Part shown: piece by piece, positions 21,574-30,257 of the stretch
How the letters are laid out: each line of letters begins with the position of its first letter
Position numbering within the stretch: position 1 is the first letter of the stretch
Source: an uncultured Prevotellaceae bacterium
GTDB taxonomy: Bacteria > Bacteroidota > Bacteroidia > Bacteroidales > Bacteroidaceae
DNA length: 42,305 nt
Assembly: GCA_902800585.1 (NCBI GenBank)
Contig: CADCEW010000015.1
Span: forward strand, 1,003 to 43,307
Direction: 5' to 3'
The notes under the pieces: generated by a model
Told to the model about the DNA's origin: nothing
Databases searched by the model: none
What the model saw: the letters and a program-made list of their open reading frames with translations, nothing else
Position numbers and translations under genes: made by a program

Positions 21574-23403
21574 ATGAATAAAAAACTACTAATTTGCATT
21601 TGCATCTTATTTGTTAGTTGCGCAGCATTAGCGCAAAGTTTTGAATCGGCTACTGACGCTGTCAAGAACATGGGGTTAGGTTGGAACTTAGGTAACACCC
21701 TTGATGCACACAACCAGACGATTACAGACTTCAACGTTGATGGCTATTGGGGACAACAAGGATTGGAATCCGAAACCTGTTGGGGGCAGCCTAAAGCAAC
21801 TCGCGAATTCATCCATATGATGAAAGAAGCTGGCTTTGGTGCTATCCGTGTACCAATAACTTGGTACAACCATCTGGATAAAGACGGAAATGTTAACGCA
21901 GAATGGATGGCTCGAGTTAAAGATGTTGTTGACTATGTAATCAATGAAAACCTTTACTGTATCATCAATGTGCACCATGATACAGGCAGCGATAGCGGAA
22001 ACGAGCAAGGTAAATTGACTGGTGCGCACTGGATTCATGCATCTGGAACTAATTTTTCTAACAACAAGGAACGCTATGAGTATCTGTGGAAACAGATTGC
22101 AGAGACTTTCAAAGAATATGATCAAAAATTATTGTTTGAATCATATAATGAGATGCTCGATACTGTCTATACAAAGCGAACAGATGATAATGGTAATTTG
22201 ATAGGTTTCTCATGGGGCTCATGGTGCTATGCATCTTTTAATTCACCAAACAGTTATGATGAAGCTAAAGCAACCGATGCTTATAAAGCAATTAATGACT
22301 ATGCCAAGAGTTTTGTTGATGTCGTTCGTGCTTCAGGTGGAAATAATGCTCAGCGCAATCTGATTGTCAACACCTATGCCGCAGCAAATGGTGCTGGAAC
22401 TTGGAATACTCACTTAAAAGAACCTCTCACTGAACTAACAATTCCTTCTGGAGAAAAGAATCACATTGCCGTTGAGGTTCACGCCTACCCAAGCATCGTA
22501 AATGGTAGTACTGACAAAACTATCACTACCATCAAGTCTGAAACAAAAGAATTAATGGATGGCTTGAATACCAACTTTGTTTCTAAGGGTATACCTGTAA
22601 TCATTGGCGAATGGGGAACATCTAATGTCGATGCCGCCGAGACAGATTACGATGCGCGCAAGAGCCTTATGTTTCAGTTTTGCGAAGACTTCGTTTCTCA
22701 GGCAAAAGCCTTGAACATCGCCTCTTTCTACTGGATGGGACTCTCCGATGGTTCCGCTAGAAATTTGCCGGCATTTAATCAGGCTGATTTGGCAGAAACC
22801 CTCGCCAAGGCTTATCACGGTAGCGATTATAAAGGCAAATATCCAAAAGTGGAGGATTTTCAAATTGTGTATGTTGTAACCTATGATCAGGAATGGGCTG
22901 AATTGTTTCTCTTCGGTAGCTGGGATCGTAAAGCCGTCAATTTGAGTAACTACAAAGGCATCCGTGTGAAAACGGACGAAATCTACGGTGATAAACTGCA
23001 AATAAAAGTTTATGGTGACAAGGACGGAAAGGACGCACAAGGTAACGATAAATTCAAAGAACAGTACGTGCAGCTGTCGGATGCCTCAACTACAACGACT
23101 GTCAATTTCGATGCTTCTATTTTAGGTTCAACTTTCTGGGGAGTTACTCTTCAGACGAATTCCGGACCAATGACTGCCAAAGTGTTAGAAGCAACACTTA
23201 TTAAGGCAGACGGTACAGAGGAACCTGCAACTATCGTTTCTGCATGGGGATGCACTGTTGTTGCTGAGACCCCCACTGGTATCAGCGAAGTTTATACGAT
23301 AACACCATCCAATAATGCTATCTATAACTTGCAAGGTCAGCGTATTAATACGCCAAAGAAAGGCATCTATATTAGAAACGGAAAGAAATATATAGCCAAA
23401 TAA
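21574..23403 (+). CDS. Secreted GH5 endoglucanase-like glycoside hydrolase
   Basis: 609 aa. A signal peptide (KKLLICICILFVSCAALA) is followed by a GH5 catalytic domain, about residues 25-410. It opens with MGLGWNLGNTLDA and carries IRVPITWYNHL, the acid/base Glu193 in SYNEML and the nucleophile Glu346 in VIIGEWGTSN. The pattern suits endo-beta-1,4-glucanases, and subfamily 4 is likely. Residues about 425-545 form a beta-rich accessory domain that may bind carbohydrate. The tail IYNLQGQRINTPKKGIYIR resembles the C-terminal sorting-type tail of exported Prevotella proteins. The gene has its own promoter and terminator and sits between DUF1015 and serA on the opposite strand. The substrate is inferred from family. 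Confidence 0.92.
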   Translation: MNKKLLICICILFVSCAALAQSFESATDAVKNMGLGWNLGNTLDAHNQTITDFNVDGYWGQQGLESETCWGQPKATREFIHMMKEAGFGAIRVPITWYNHLDKDGNVNAEWMARVKDVVDYVINENLYCIINVHHDTGSDSGNEQGKLTGAHWIHASGTNFSNNKERYEYLWKQIAETFKEYDQKLLFESYNEMLDTVYTKRTDDNGNLIGFSWGSWCYASFNSPNSYDEAKATDAYKAINDYAKSFVDVVRASGGNNAQRNLIVNTYAAANGAGTWNTHLKEPLTELTIPSGEKNHIAVEVHAYPSIVNGSTDKTITTIKSETKELMDGLNTNFVSKGIPVIIGEWGTSNVDAAETDYDARKSLMFQFCEDFVSQAKALNIASFYWMGLSDGSARNLPAFNQADLAETLAKAYHGSDYKGKYPKVEDFQIVYVVTYDQEWAELFLFGSWDRKAVNLSNYKGIRVKTDEIYGDKLQIKVYGDKDGKDAQGNDKFKEQYVQLSDASTTTTVNFDASILGSTFWGVTLQTNSGPMTAKVLEATLIKADGTEEPATIVSAWGCTVVAETPTGISEVYTITPSNNAIYNLQGQRINTPKKGIYIRNGKKYIAK

Positions 23404-23424
23404 ATAGTTATTATAAACTCCATA

Positions 23425-23472
23425 AATAAGAAGGCTTCCCTATATCCTGTATAGGGAAGCCTTCTTATTTTC
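23425..23472. terminator. Strong bidirectional terminator after the GH5 gene
   Basis: A perfect 20-bp stem (23425-23444 with 23450-23469) and 5-nt loop, ending in TTATTTT, lies 21 nt after the GH5 stop. Confidence 0.88.
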
Positions 23473-23489
23473 ATAACGTTAATGATTAC

Positions 23490-23878
23490 TGCTTTATGAA
23501 TCTTTCTGACAAAGCACCTCTGTAGAATCGCTTGAAAATGCAGAAGTGGTGAGTTGGCTGCAAATACGCGAAAATAGAGGTGTTTGGTTAACCAATTGAA
23601 AAGAAGGAAGTTATCCGTTTAGAGGGAAAATAATACGAAGAACAGGGAGCAAAAACGATTAAAAAAGTATCGTTTTTGACCCTGTTTTTCGATATGAAAA
23701 GCGGCACTTTTCGGATAGAAAGTGACTACTTTTCGGGTAGTTTGAACGTAACAAACGGGTAGAAAAGTACGCCCAAATTCCTTTTTCGTACAAAACAAGC
23801 GATTTTGAATCCTTTGATTTCCTAAAAGTACCGAAAATACATACATAAAATCTGGTATCTTTTCTTAACAATCATACA
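23490..23878. other. Repeat-rich noncoding region, possible ncRNA or Prevotella intergenic element
   Basis: No credible gene is present. The stretch holds: a palindrome TTGGTTAACCAA (23584-23595); a long hairpin at 23641-23686, with AACAGGG pairing CCCTGTT and CAAAAACGAT pairing ATCGTTTTTG; a tandem 22-23 bp repeat at 23696-23718 and 23718-23740 sharing CACTTTTCGGATAG / TACTTTTCGGGTAG; a second CGGGTAG at 23756-23762; and further AAAAGTAC boxes at about 23763 and 23824. Two overlapping small minus-strand frames are unlikely to be genes. The function is unknown. Confidence 0.55.
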
Positions 23879-23914
23879 AGAAGGGTGGATATCAAAATAG
23901 ACATCCACCCTTCT
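23879..23914. terminator. Hairpin downstream of serA
   Basis: AGAAGGGTGGAT (23879-23890) pairs perfectly with ATCCACCCTTCT (23903-23914), 22 nt beyond the serA stop. It is probably the serC-serA terminator, although the T-run on the minus strand is poor. Confidence 0.6.
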
Positions 23915-23935
23915 CTATATTATTTATCTTTCAGT

Positions 23936-24853
23936 TTATTTGTTCACCTGGAACTTCGTATCGCCATCCTTGAAGAAAGCGTTAATCTGCTTGGCGGCTG
24001 CAATACCTGCATTGATATTGGCCTCGGCAGTCTGTGCACCCATCTTCTTAGGAGTTGAGAAATAACGACCTTCGAACTTAGCAAACTCGTCGTTAGCATC
24101 AGGCATGATGTCTGTAACGAACTTCAAGTCCTCACGCTCAGCCATTAACTTAATCAACTCTGGCTCGTTGATGACTTCCTTGCGGGCTGTGTTCACGAGG
24201 ACACCACCCTTCTTCATCTTACCAACCAAAGCATAGTTGATGCTCTGCTTGGTCTCTGGAGTTGCAGGGATATGCAGAGAAACAACATCGCATTGTTCGA
24301 ACAGAGCGTCCTGATTAGCAACGGCATGTACACCAGCCTTCTCGATAACCTCTGCAGGACAGAAAGCATCATAGGCATAAACATCCATTCCAAAGCCTTT
24401 AGCAATACGGGCGACGTTACGACCAACATTACCGAAAGCGAGGATACCGAGTTTCTTTCCCAGCAATTCTGAACCGCTCTTTCCATTATAGAAACCACGG
24501 ACAGCCATCACCAACAGACCGAATACCAATTCGGCAACAGCATTGGCGTTTTGTCCAGGAGTATTCTCTGCTACTACATTATGAGCGGTAGCAGCGGCGA
24601 GATCAATATTATCGTAACCAGCACCAGCGCGAACGACGATCTTCAACTGCTTAGCAGCGTCAAGCACCTCAGCATCCACCTTATCCGAACGGATAATCAA
24701 TGCATCGGCATCTTTCACTGCATCCAGCAACTGAGCCTTCTCTGTATATTTCTCCAGCAGTGCCAGTTCATTGCCTGCTGCCTCTACTTCTGCCTTGATA
24801 CCATTTACGGCGGCTGCTGCAAATGGTTTCTCTGTTGCAACTAATACTTTCAT
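23936..24853 (-). CDS. serA: D-3-phosphoglycerate dehydrogenase
   Basis: 305 aa, a short form without ACT or regulatory domains. It catalyses the first step of serine synthesis, 3-phosphoglycerate to 3-phosphohydroxypyruvate with NAD. The substrate-binding part has ALIIRSDKVDAEVLDAAKQL and VVRAGAGYDNIDLAAA. The Rossmann motif is LGILAFGNVGRNVA (about residues 131-144). VVSLHIPATPET and GVLVNTARKEVINE follow. The usual catalytic His appears replaced or shifted near the C-terminus (STPKKMGAQTAEAN), which is typical of this short Bacteroidetes group but worth aligning. It starts 16 nt after serC. Confidence 0.88.
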   Translation of the reverse strand: MKVLVATEKPFAAAAVNGIKAEVEAAGNELALLEKYTEKAQLLDAVKDADALIIRSDKVDAEVLDAAKQLKIVVRAGAGYDNIDLAAATAHNVVAENTPGQNANAVAELVFGLLVMAVRGFYNGKSGSELLGKKLGILAFGNVGRNVARIAKGFGMDVYAYDAFCPAEVIEKAGVHAVANQDALFEQCDVVSLHIPATPETKQSINYALVGKMKKGGVLVNTARKEVINEPELIKLMAEREDLKFVTDIMPDANDEFAKFEGRYFSTPKKMGAQTAEANINAGIAAAKQINAFFKDGDTKFQVNK

Positions 24854-24869
24854 AACTATGAACTATTAA

Positions 24870-25937
24870 TTAATGATTAGCCTCAAACTCCTTCATGCAA
24901 GCAACGAGAGCGTTGCAGCCTTCGATGGTCTGGGCGTTATAACAAGAAGCGCGGAAACCACCAACTGAGCGGTGACCCTTCACACCAACCATACCCTTCG
25001 ATACGGCGAAGTCAAGGAAGTCTTTCTCCAACTCCTTATACTCGTCAGCCATCACGAAGCAGATGTTCATCAATGAACGGTCTTCCTCAACGGCAGTACC
25101 TTTGAACATCTTGTTACGGTCAATCTCACCATAAACGATCTCTGCACGCTGCTGAGCCAGTTTGTCCATAGCCTCAACACCACCGTTCTTCTTGATCCAA
25201 CGGAGGGTTTCAAGAGCACTGTAGATAGGAACTACAGGAGGAGTATTGAACATAGAACCCTTATCAACATGTGTGCGATAGTCGAGCATGGTAGGAATCT
25301 CACGAGGAGCCTTTCCTAACTTCTCGTCCTTCAGGATAATGATAGTCACACCTGCCATAGCAAGGTTCTTCTGAGCACCAGCATAGATAGCATCATACTT
25401 AGCAACGTCGATAGGACGGCTGAAGATATCAGATGACATATCGGCAATCAGTGGAACATTCACATCAAGATCCTTACGAATCTCGGTACCGTAAATAGTG
25501 TTGTTTGTAGTGATGTGCAGATAATCTGCATCAGCAGGAACGCTCCATCCCTTTGGAATGAAGGTATAATTAGCGTCAGCAGAAGAAGCAACCTCTACTA
25601 CTTCACCAAACAGTTTTGCCTCCTTCATGGCCTTCTTTGCCCACACACCTGTGTTGAGGTAAGCAGCCTTCTTAATCAGGAAGTTGAAAGGAATCATGCA
25701 GAACTCCAGAGAAGCACCGCCGCCGAGGAAGATAACTGAATAACCCTCAGGTATCTGAAGCAACTCCTTGACCAGAGCTACTGCCTCATCAACAACGGGT
25801 TGGAAATCCTTAGCACGGTGGCTGATCTCCATCAAAGAAAGACCAGAACCATTGAAGTCTAAACACTGCTGAGCAGTCTTCTCAATTACTTCGCGGGGAA
25901 GCATCGAAGGACCTGCGTTAAAGTTGTACTTCTTCAT
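24870..25937 (-). CDS. serC: Phosphoserine aminotransferase
   Basis: 355 aa. It starts with the family signature [14 protein letters not shown]. It has [11 protein letters not shown]-like phosphate-binding residues ([18 protein letters not shown]), the PLP lysine in [15 protein letters not shown] (about residue 190) and the C-terminal [15 protein letters not shown]. This PLP enzyme makes phosphoserine from phosphohydroxypyruvate and glutamate; it also serves pyridoxine synthesis in some bacteria. It is the first gene of the serC-serA unit, with a promoter about 60 nt upstream. No serB is in the window. Confidence 0.96.
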   Translation of the reverse strand: MKKYNFNAGPSMLPREVIEKTAQQCLDFNGSGLSLMEISHRAKDFQPVVDEAVALVKELLQIPEGYSVIFLGGGASLEFCMIPFNFLIKKAAYLNTGVWAKKAMKEAKLFGEVVEVASSADANYTFIPKGWSVPADADYLHITTNNTIYGTEIRKDLDVNVPLIADMSSDIFSRPIDVAKYDAIYAGAQKNLAMAGVTIIILKDEKLGKAPREIPTMLDYRTHVDKGSMFNTPPVVPIYSALETLRWIKKNGGVEAMDKLAQQRAEIVYGEIDRNKMFKGTAVEEDRSLMNICFVMADEYKELEKDFLDFAVSKGMVGVKGHRSVGGFRASCYNAQTIEGCNALVACMKEFEANH

Positions 25938-25997
25938 TTTGATTGCAATTTTAATGAGTTATTATACTTATTTTCTATACTTTTTCTAAAAACGATG

Positions 25998-26029
25998 CGA
26001 AATTACACTTTTTATTTGAATTGGACAAA
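25998..26029 (-). promoter_or_regulatory. serC-serA promoter
   Basis: On the minus strand TTTG (26029-26026), 20 bp, then TAATTTCG (26005-25998; one mismatch to TAnnTTTG). The leader is about 55 nt. Confidence 0.5.
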
Positions 26030-26096
26030 TATTTGAGCAAGAATTAAGCATTTTAGACAATTTTCTTACGTTTTGCAAAGTCCACGTTACACTTTT

Positions 26097-27422
26097 CTAT
26101 CTCACAGGCTCTACTATTGTCTTGATTCCTTTTATTTTCTCACCCTGTAATTGTCGGAGTACTTGTTGCAGTCTCTCCCGTTTGATAGCAACATAGGCAT
26201 ACCGGTCTTTGACATCGATACGACCTATCTCCGACGACTGTAAGCCACCCTTCTTACAGAGAAAGCCGACGATATCGCCCTTCGACACCTTGTCTCTCTT
26301 TCCCTTTCCGATATAGAGGGTGGTCATCTTGGGCATAGATGGTGTGGTTGGTTGAGACTGAGCCTCAACGTATGGAACCACGTTTCCCTCCACATACTCA
26401 GGGATATGCTCCTCTGGTCCTGTGATAAAGAAAGCCTTGCCTTGTTTGTCCCATCGTGCCGTACGCCCTACCCGATGGATATAGCCGTCTTCGCTCTCTG
26501 GCATGTGATAGTGTATTATATTGGCAATATCGGGGATATCCAGTCCACGGGAGGCAAGGTCAGTACTTACCAACACGTTAGCAGAACCGTTGGAGAAACG
26601 ATAGAGTGCGTCTTCCCGTTGTTTCTGTTCCAGTCCTCCATGAAAGAAACTGGTGGTAAAGCCCTGTTCACAGAGGTAGTTGTTCACACGTTCCACAGAA
26701 TCACGATAGTTTAAGAAGACAATACTACTGGAGTCACCAAGACTCAATAGTAAGTTACGAAGCGTATCCAGCTTATCCTTGACAGGACTCTTCACCTCAT
26801 AGAGCGTCACCCGTTCCGATGTTTGCTCGTCCTCAGGAAGGAAATCAACAAACGTTCCTTTCTTAGAGAGATTAACAAACTGAGGTATCTCTTCCGCATT
26901 GGTTGCAGAAAGTAAAATGCGACGCTGCAGTCCTGGCAAACTCTTGATGAGTTTCTGCATCTCTAAATGAAAACCCATTTGAAGACACTTATCAAACTCA
27001 TCTATCACCAGCCATCGAATACCATAGCGAGAAATATTCTCCTTGTCAAGATGGTCATTCAAACGTCCTGGTGTGCCAAATACTATCTGTGGTTTCACCT
27101 CTTTCAATTTACGATGCTCGTCCATGGCTGCACGTCCACCATAGCAACTGAGAGAACGGAATCCCGAACCCATATCACGAAGCACTGTATCTGTCTGCAA
27201 AGCGAGTTCTCTGCCAGGAACGACCACTAATGCCTGTACTGCATCAGAAGAAACATCCAATTGCTGCAACAACGGCAACAAATAGGCAAGCGTCTTACCC
27301 GTTCCAGTAGGTGATAGTAAAACAACATCACCGTCGGAGCGAAGAATCGCTTCGGCGGCGTGTTGTTGCATCTCGTTGAGTTTTTCGATGCGGAGTTTTG
27401 CAAGTATCTTCTGGATGTCCAC
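26097..27422 (-). CDS. dbpA: DEAD-box RNA helicase, DbpA type
   Basis: 441 aa from a GTG at 27422; no ATG is available before residue 18, which already lies in the Q-motif region. Helicase motifs: SPTGTGKTLAY (I), PGRELALQ (Ia), TPGRL (Ib), VIDEFDK (II, DEFD instead of DEAD), SAT (III), STDLASRGLDIPD (V) and HRVGRTARW (VI). A C-terminal DbpA RNA-binding domain (KGDIVGFLCKKGGLQSSEIGRIDVKDRYAYVAI) points to a role with 23S rRNA in ribosome assembly. It is preceded by four AAGGAG repeats and lies downstream of the OmpH-like gene, with probable cotranscription. Confidence 0.9.
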   Translation of the reverse strand: MDIQKILAKLRIEKLNEMQQHAAEAILRSDGDVVLLSPTGTGKTLAYLLPLLQQLDVSSDAVQALVVVPGRELALQTDTVLRDMGSGFRSLSCYGGRAAMDEHRKLKEVKPQIVFGTPGRLNDHLDKENISRYGIRWLVIDEFDKCLQMGFHLEMQKLIKSLPGLQRRILLSATNAEEIPQFVNLSKKGTFVDFLPEDEQTSERVTLYEVKSPVKDKLDTLRNLLLSLGDSSSIVFLNYRDSVERVNNYLCEQGFTTSFFHGGLEQKQREDALYRFSNGSANVLVSTDLASRGLDIPDIANIIHYHMPESEDGYIHRVGRTARWDKQGKAFFITGPEEHIPEYVEGNVVPYVEAQSQPTTPSMPKMTTLYIGKGKRDKVSKGDIVGFLCKKGGLQSSEIGRIDVKDRYAYVAIKRERLQQVLRQLQGEKIKGIKTIVEPVR

Positions 27423-27453
27423 TCTCCTTAACTCCTTCTCTCCTTACTCCTTA
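27423..27453 (-). repeat. Four tandem AAGGAG units before the dbpA GTG
   Basis: On the minus strand AAGGAG occurs at 27452-27447, 27445-27440, 27437-27432 and 27429-27424 (period 7-8 nt), filling the whole gap between the OmpH stop and the GTG start. The unit equals a Shine-Dalgarno core, which is unusual in this phylum. Confidence 0.7.
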
Positions 27454-28065
27454 TTACTTCTTCTCTTCTTTCTTTTCTTCAGACTTATTGAAAGTAGATT
27501 TATATGCCTTGTTCAAACCATTGATGACATCTGCGGTGATATCGAAACGCTTGGTTGCGTAAAGGATATTGTCACCCTGCTTGGTCAGAATCAGGTCATA
27601 CTTCTTATCTTTATTATATTTAGCAAGAAAATGCTGCAGACTGTCACGAAGTCCTTCGTTATAAGTCGCTGTCTCGTTGGCTAGTTCATTCTCCAGACGT
27701 GCCTGCAACTGCTGTAAATCATTCTGCTGACGCTGGATAGCAGCCTGCTGGCTCTCTGCCTGCTCACGACTGGTAAATCCGTTATTGTTCAGTTTCTGTT
27801 GGAAATTGTTCATGGCGTTCTGCAACTGCTGACCTTTTTGGTTCAGGGTGTTACGAGCATTGTTACTCTTTTTCTGGAGTACCAGTGTGAAGTCCTTACA
27901 GTACTCATACTGTGTCATCAAAGAGTCAACTTCCACATAAGCAATCTTCAGTCCTGCGCCACCAGTAGAATCTGCTGCAGGCTGATCGTCCATTTTAGGA
28001 CTTGCGTTGTTACATGATGCGAGTGCTACGATGGCGGCTGTGGCCAAAAACATGTACTTTTTCAT
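27454..28065 (-). CDS. OmpH/Skp-like periplasmic chaperone, lipoprotein
   Basis: 203 aa from the ATG at 28065. The start MKKYMFLATAAIVALASCNN is a lipoprotein signal with lipobox LASC. After a short linker the core begins LKIAYVEVDSLMTQYEY, the typical OmpH opening strand. A long Gln/Asn-rich coiled coil follows (about residues 75-150, LNQKGQQLQNAMNNFQQKLN...). The end (YDLILTKQGDNILYA, then DVINGLNKAY) is the OmpH C-terminal strand and helix. Skp-type proteins hold unfolded outer-membrane proteins in the periplasm. A lipid-anchored version is common in Bacteroidetes. It lies 31 nt upstream of the small membrane-protein stop. Confidence 0.88.
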   Translation of the reverse strand: MKKYMFLATAAIVALASCNNASPKMDDQPAADSTGGAGLKIAYVEVDSLMTQYEYCKDFTLVLQKKSNNARNTLNQKGQQLQNAMNNFQQKLNNNGFTSREQAESQQAAIQRQQNDLQQLQARLENELANETATYNEGLRDSLQHFLAKYNKDKKYDLILTKQGDNILYATKRFDITADVINGLNKAYKSTFNKSEEKKEEKK

Positions 28066-28096
28066 TTTCTGTTCTTTTTTTATTTTCGTTATTATG

Positions 28097-28306
28097 TTAT
28101 TTCTTCTCACTGACTGCAAACTTGCTTTTACGACGCATTTCCCTGTCCTGATCCATCACGCAATGAATTCCCCTCTCTTTCATCGCCTCACTGTCATGAA
28201 TATGCTGTGAAGAGAAGGTTCCATCCTTGCGGGAAAGGACTTTCACCAGAAAAAAAGCCATTCCTATAGCAATTATTAACGTGCTTAATAGCAATACTTT
28301 CATCAT
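28097..28306 (-). CDS. 69-aa membrane protein
   Basis: A single N-terminal transmembrane helix (about residues 4-22, LLLSTLIIAIGMAFFLVKVL) is followed by a polar tail with HIHDSEAMKERGIHCVMDQD. To my recollection, small Bacteroidales proteins with SxAMxxRGIxCxxxQD after one helix are widespread but uncharacterised. The single conserved Cys in the tail is notable. Two consecutive ATG codons make the start uncertain by one residue. It is the first gene of the run toward ompH and dbpA. Confidence 0.75.
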   Translation of the reverse strand: MMKVLLLSTLIIAIGMAFFLVKVLSRKDGTFSSQHIHDSEAMKERGIHCVMDQDREMRRKSKFAVSEKK

Positions 28307-28345
28307 AAATGATTACTTTTGCATCTGGTTCGCAGTTTTCGGCTG

Positions 28346-28353
28346 CAAAGATA
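28346..28353 (-). promoter_or_regulatory. Putative -7 box for the small membrane protein and ompH unit
   Basis: The minus strand reads TATCTTTG, 39 nt before the ATG. No clear -33 element is present. The facing plus-strand box TACTTTTG (28314-28321) may serve pepD. Confidence 0.45.
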
Positions 28354-28360
28354 CAAATAA

Positions 28361-28385
28361 AAGATTAAACATTGAAGATTAAACA
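28361..28385 (+). repeat. GATTAAACATT repeat upstream of pepD
   Basis: AAGATTAAACATTG and AAGATTAAACATTA form two near-identical 14-nt copies in tandem just before the pepD start. Confidence 0.55.
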
Positions 28386-28403
28386 TTAAAATAAATATTA
28401 ATT

Positions 28404-29867
28404 ATGAATAAAAGTGAGTTAAAACCTGCCGTTGTCTTCGAACAATTTGCGAAGATTAATGAAATCCCCCGCCCTTCAAAGCGAGAGGAGAAGATGATTG
28501 AGTATCTGAAGACCTTTGGTGAGAGCCGTGGTCTGGAGACAATAATCGACGAAGTAGGTAATGTCGTCATCCGCAAAGGAGCCACTCCTGGCTATGAGGA
28601 TTGCAAGACAGTCATCCTGCAAAGCCACATGGACATGGTCTGCGATTGTTTGCCTGACGTGACGATAGACTTCGACAAAGAAGGTATCACCACTTATGTA
28701 GATGGCGAATGGCTGCGTGCAAAAGGAACTACGCTTGGTGCCGACGACGGTATCGGCATCGCCATGGAACTGGCTATCCTCGACAGCAATGATATTGAGC
28801 ATGGTCCCATCGAGTGTGTATTTACACGTGATGAAGAGACAGGACTGACAGGTGCAGAAGGAATGAAGGCCGGTTTTATGAACGGCGACTTCCTCATCAA
28901 CCTTGACTCTGAGGATGAGGGTGAGATTTTCGTTTCTTGTGCTGGTGGTCGTACCACTTCAGCCAAGTTTGAGATGCAGCGTCAACCAATCCCTGAGGGT
29001 TATTTCTTTATCAAAGGTTCTGTCAAAGGTCTCGTAGGAGGTCACTCTGGTGACGACATCAACAAGAAGCGCGCCAATGGTTTGAAAATCATCGCCCGCT
29101 TTGTTTATCAGGAGATGGAGCGTTATGAGGGTGTTCATTTGGTACGTCTTCATGGTGGAAGCCTACATAATGCCATCCCTCGTGGTGGTTATTTCGTTCT
29201 AGCAGTCCCTGATACCATTAAAGAAAACATACGTGCCGACTGGAACATCTTCTCGGCTCAAGTTAACGAGGAGTTCATCGTCAACGACCCTATGATGGTA
29301 TGGCGCATGCGCAGTTATGATCCAGAACCTATCATCGACGACGATACGGCTCGCCGCTTTGTCTATGCACTTCAGGCTGTTGATAATGGAGTCTATGCTG
29401 TTTGTCAAGACGAGGCTTTAGGAGGTATGACAGAGACATCCAGTAATCTAGCTCGTGTGGAAACTTATGAGTCGACTATTGAGATCCAGACTTCTCAGCG
29501 ATCGAATGTTATGTCGAATTTGGATAATATGTGTAATACTGTTGCCGCTGCCTTCAAACTTGCTGGTGCGAAGGTAACATCTTCAGATGGCTATCCTGCA
29601 TGGAAGATGCGCACGAACAGTGAATTACAGAGAATCGTGAAGTATACCTATCACAAACTGTTCCAGAAAGATCCAATTATCAAGGGTATCCATGCCGGAC
29701 TGGAGTGCGGTTTGTTCGCAGAGCGCTATCCAAATCTGGATATGGTCAGTATGGGTCCTACCCTTCGTGATGTGCATACCCCTGACGAACGTCTGCTCAT
29801 CCCTACTGTACAAATGGTATGGGACCACCTGTTACTAACACTTAAAAGCATACCTCATCAGTCATGA
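28404..29867 (+). CDS. pepD: Aminoacyl-histidine dipeptidase (peptidase D, M20C)
   Basis: 487 aa. This zinc metallopeptidase cleaves dipeptides such as carnosine-like Xaa-His in the cytoplasm. Metal and catalytic motifs are in order: LQSHMDMVC (about residues 75-83), GTTLGADDGIG (about 112-122), TRDEETGLTGAEGM (about 145-158), and a late His in IHAGLECGLFAE. The lid domain (KGLVGGHSGDDINKKRANG) lies between them. Length and motifs are complete. The TGA overlaps the ATG of the downstream lipoprotein gene. The promoter is uncertain. Confidence 0.96.
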   Translation: MNKSELKPAVVFEQFAKINEIPRPSKREEKMIEYLKTFGESRGLETIIDEVGNVVIRKGATPGYEDCKTVILQSHMDMVCDCLPDVTIDFDKEGITTYVDGEWLRAKGTTLGADDGIGIAMELAILDSNDIEHGPIECVFTRDEETGLTGAEGMKAGFMNGDFLINLDSEDEGEIFVSCAGGRTTSAKFEMQRQPIPEGYFFIKGSVKGLVGGHSGDDINKKRANGLKIIARFVYQEMERYEGVHLVRLHGGSLHNAIPRGGYFVLAVPDTIKENIRADWNIFSAQVNEEFIVNDPMMVWRMRSYDPEPIIDDDTARRFVYALQAVDNGVYAVCQDEALGGMTETSSNLARVETYESTIEIQTSQRSNVMSNLDNMCNTVAAAFKLAGAKVTSSDGYPAWKMRTNSELQRIVKYTYHKLFQKDPIIKGIHAGLECGLFAERYPNLDMVSMGPTLRDVHTPDERLLIPTVQMVWDHLLLTLKSIPHQS

Positions 29868-30235
29868 AAAACTATCTATATATAATAATAGGTATATCCC
29901 TGTTGCTGTTCGCATCATGCGGACCGCAACAGGAGGCAGAAGAATTGGTGGAACAGTTCATGAAGCAGAATATGAAAGAGGAACTTGATATCTCTGGTCT
30001 CCATTTCATGGATATCGACTCCACCCGACTCGTTAACGACTCAGTTGTCATCAGTCTACGCCAGCAGGCAAAGCGTGCGAGCCGCTATCAGGGAATTATC
30101 AAATATGCGCCCGATCAGCCTTTCAAACAACTCATCACCATTCGTGTCAAATACTATATCGAGGAAAAGGAATACAGCGACACCTACTACCTTGACATGG
30201 ACCTGACACGCATAGTAGCCTTTAAGGAGAACTGA
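29864..30235 (+). CDS. Small lipoprotein of unknown function
   Basis: 123 aa. The signal MKNYLYIIIGISLLLFASCG carries a lipobox FASC, so the mature protein is lipid-anchored at about Cys19. The rest is a small alpha/beta domain with EELVEQFMKQNMKEELDI and a beta-rich C-terminus (LITIRVKYYIEEKEYSDTYYLD). No family is recognised with certainty. It is translationally coupled to pepD by ATGA and its stop codon lies in the loop of the terminator. Confidence 0.8.
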   Translation: MKNYLYIIIGISLLLFASCGPQQEAEELVEQFMKQNMKEELDISGLHFMDIDSTRLVNDSVVISLRQQAKRASRYQGIIKYAPDQPFKQLITIRVKYYIEEKEYSDTYYLDMDLTRIVAFKEN

Positions 30236-30251
30236 TTGGTTCTCCTTTTTT
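30224..30251 (+). terminator. Intrinsic terminator of the pepD unit
   Basis: AAGGAGAAC pairs with GTTCTCCTT around a 6-nt loop that contains the lipoprotein stop codon; a run of six T follows. Confidence 0.88.
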
Positions 30252-30257
30252 GTTTAT

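Noticed and set aside
23619-23871. Two overlapping minus-strand frames of 70-75 aa
   Set aside because: They overlap each other in different frames, run through tandem repeats and hairpins, and have skewed Phe/Lys composition. They are more likely noncoding repeat DNA.
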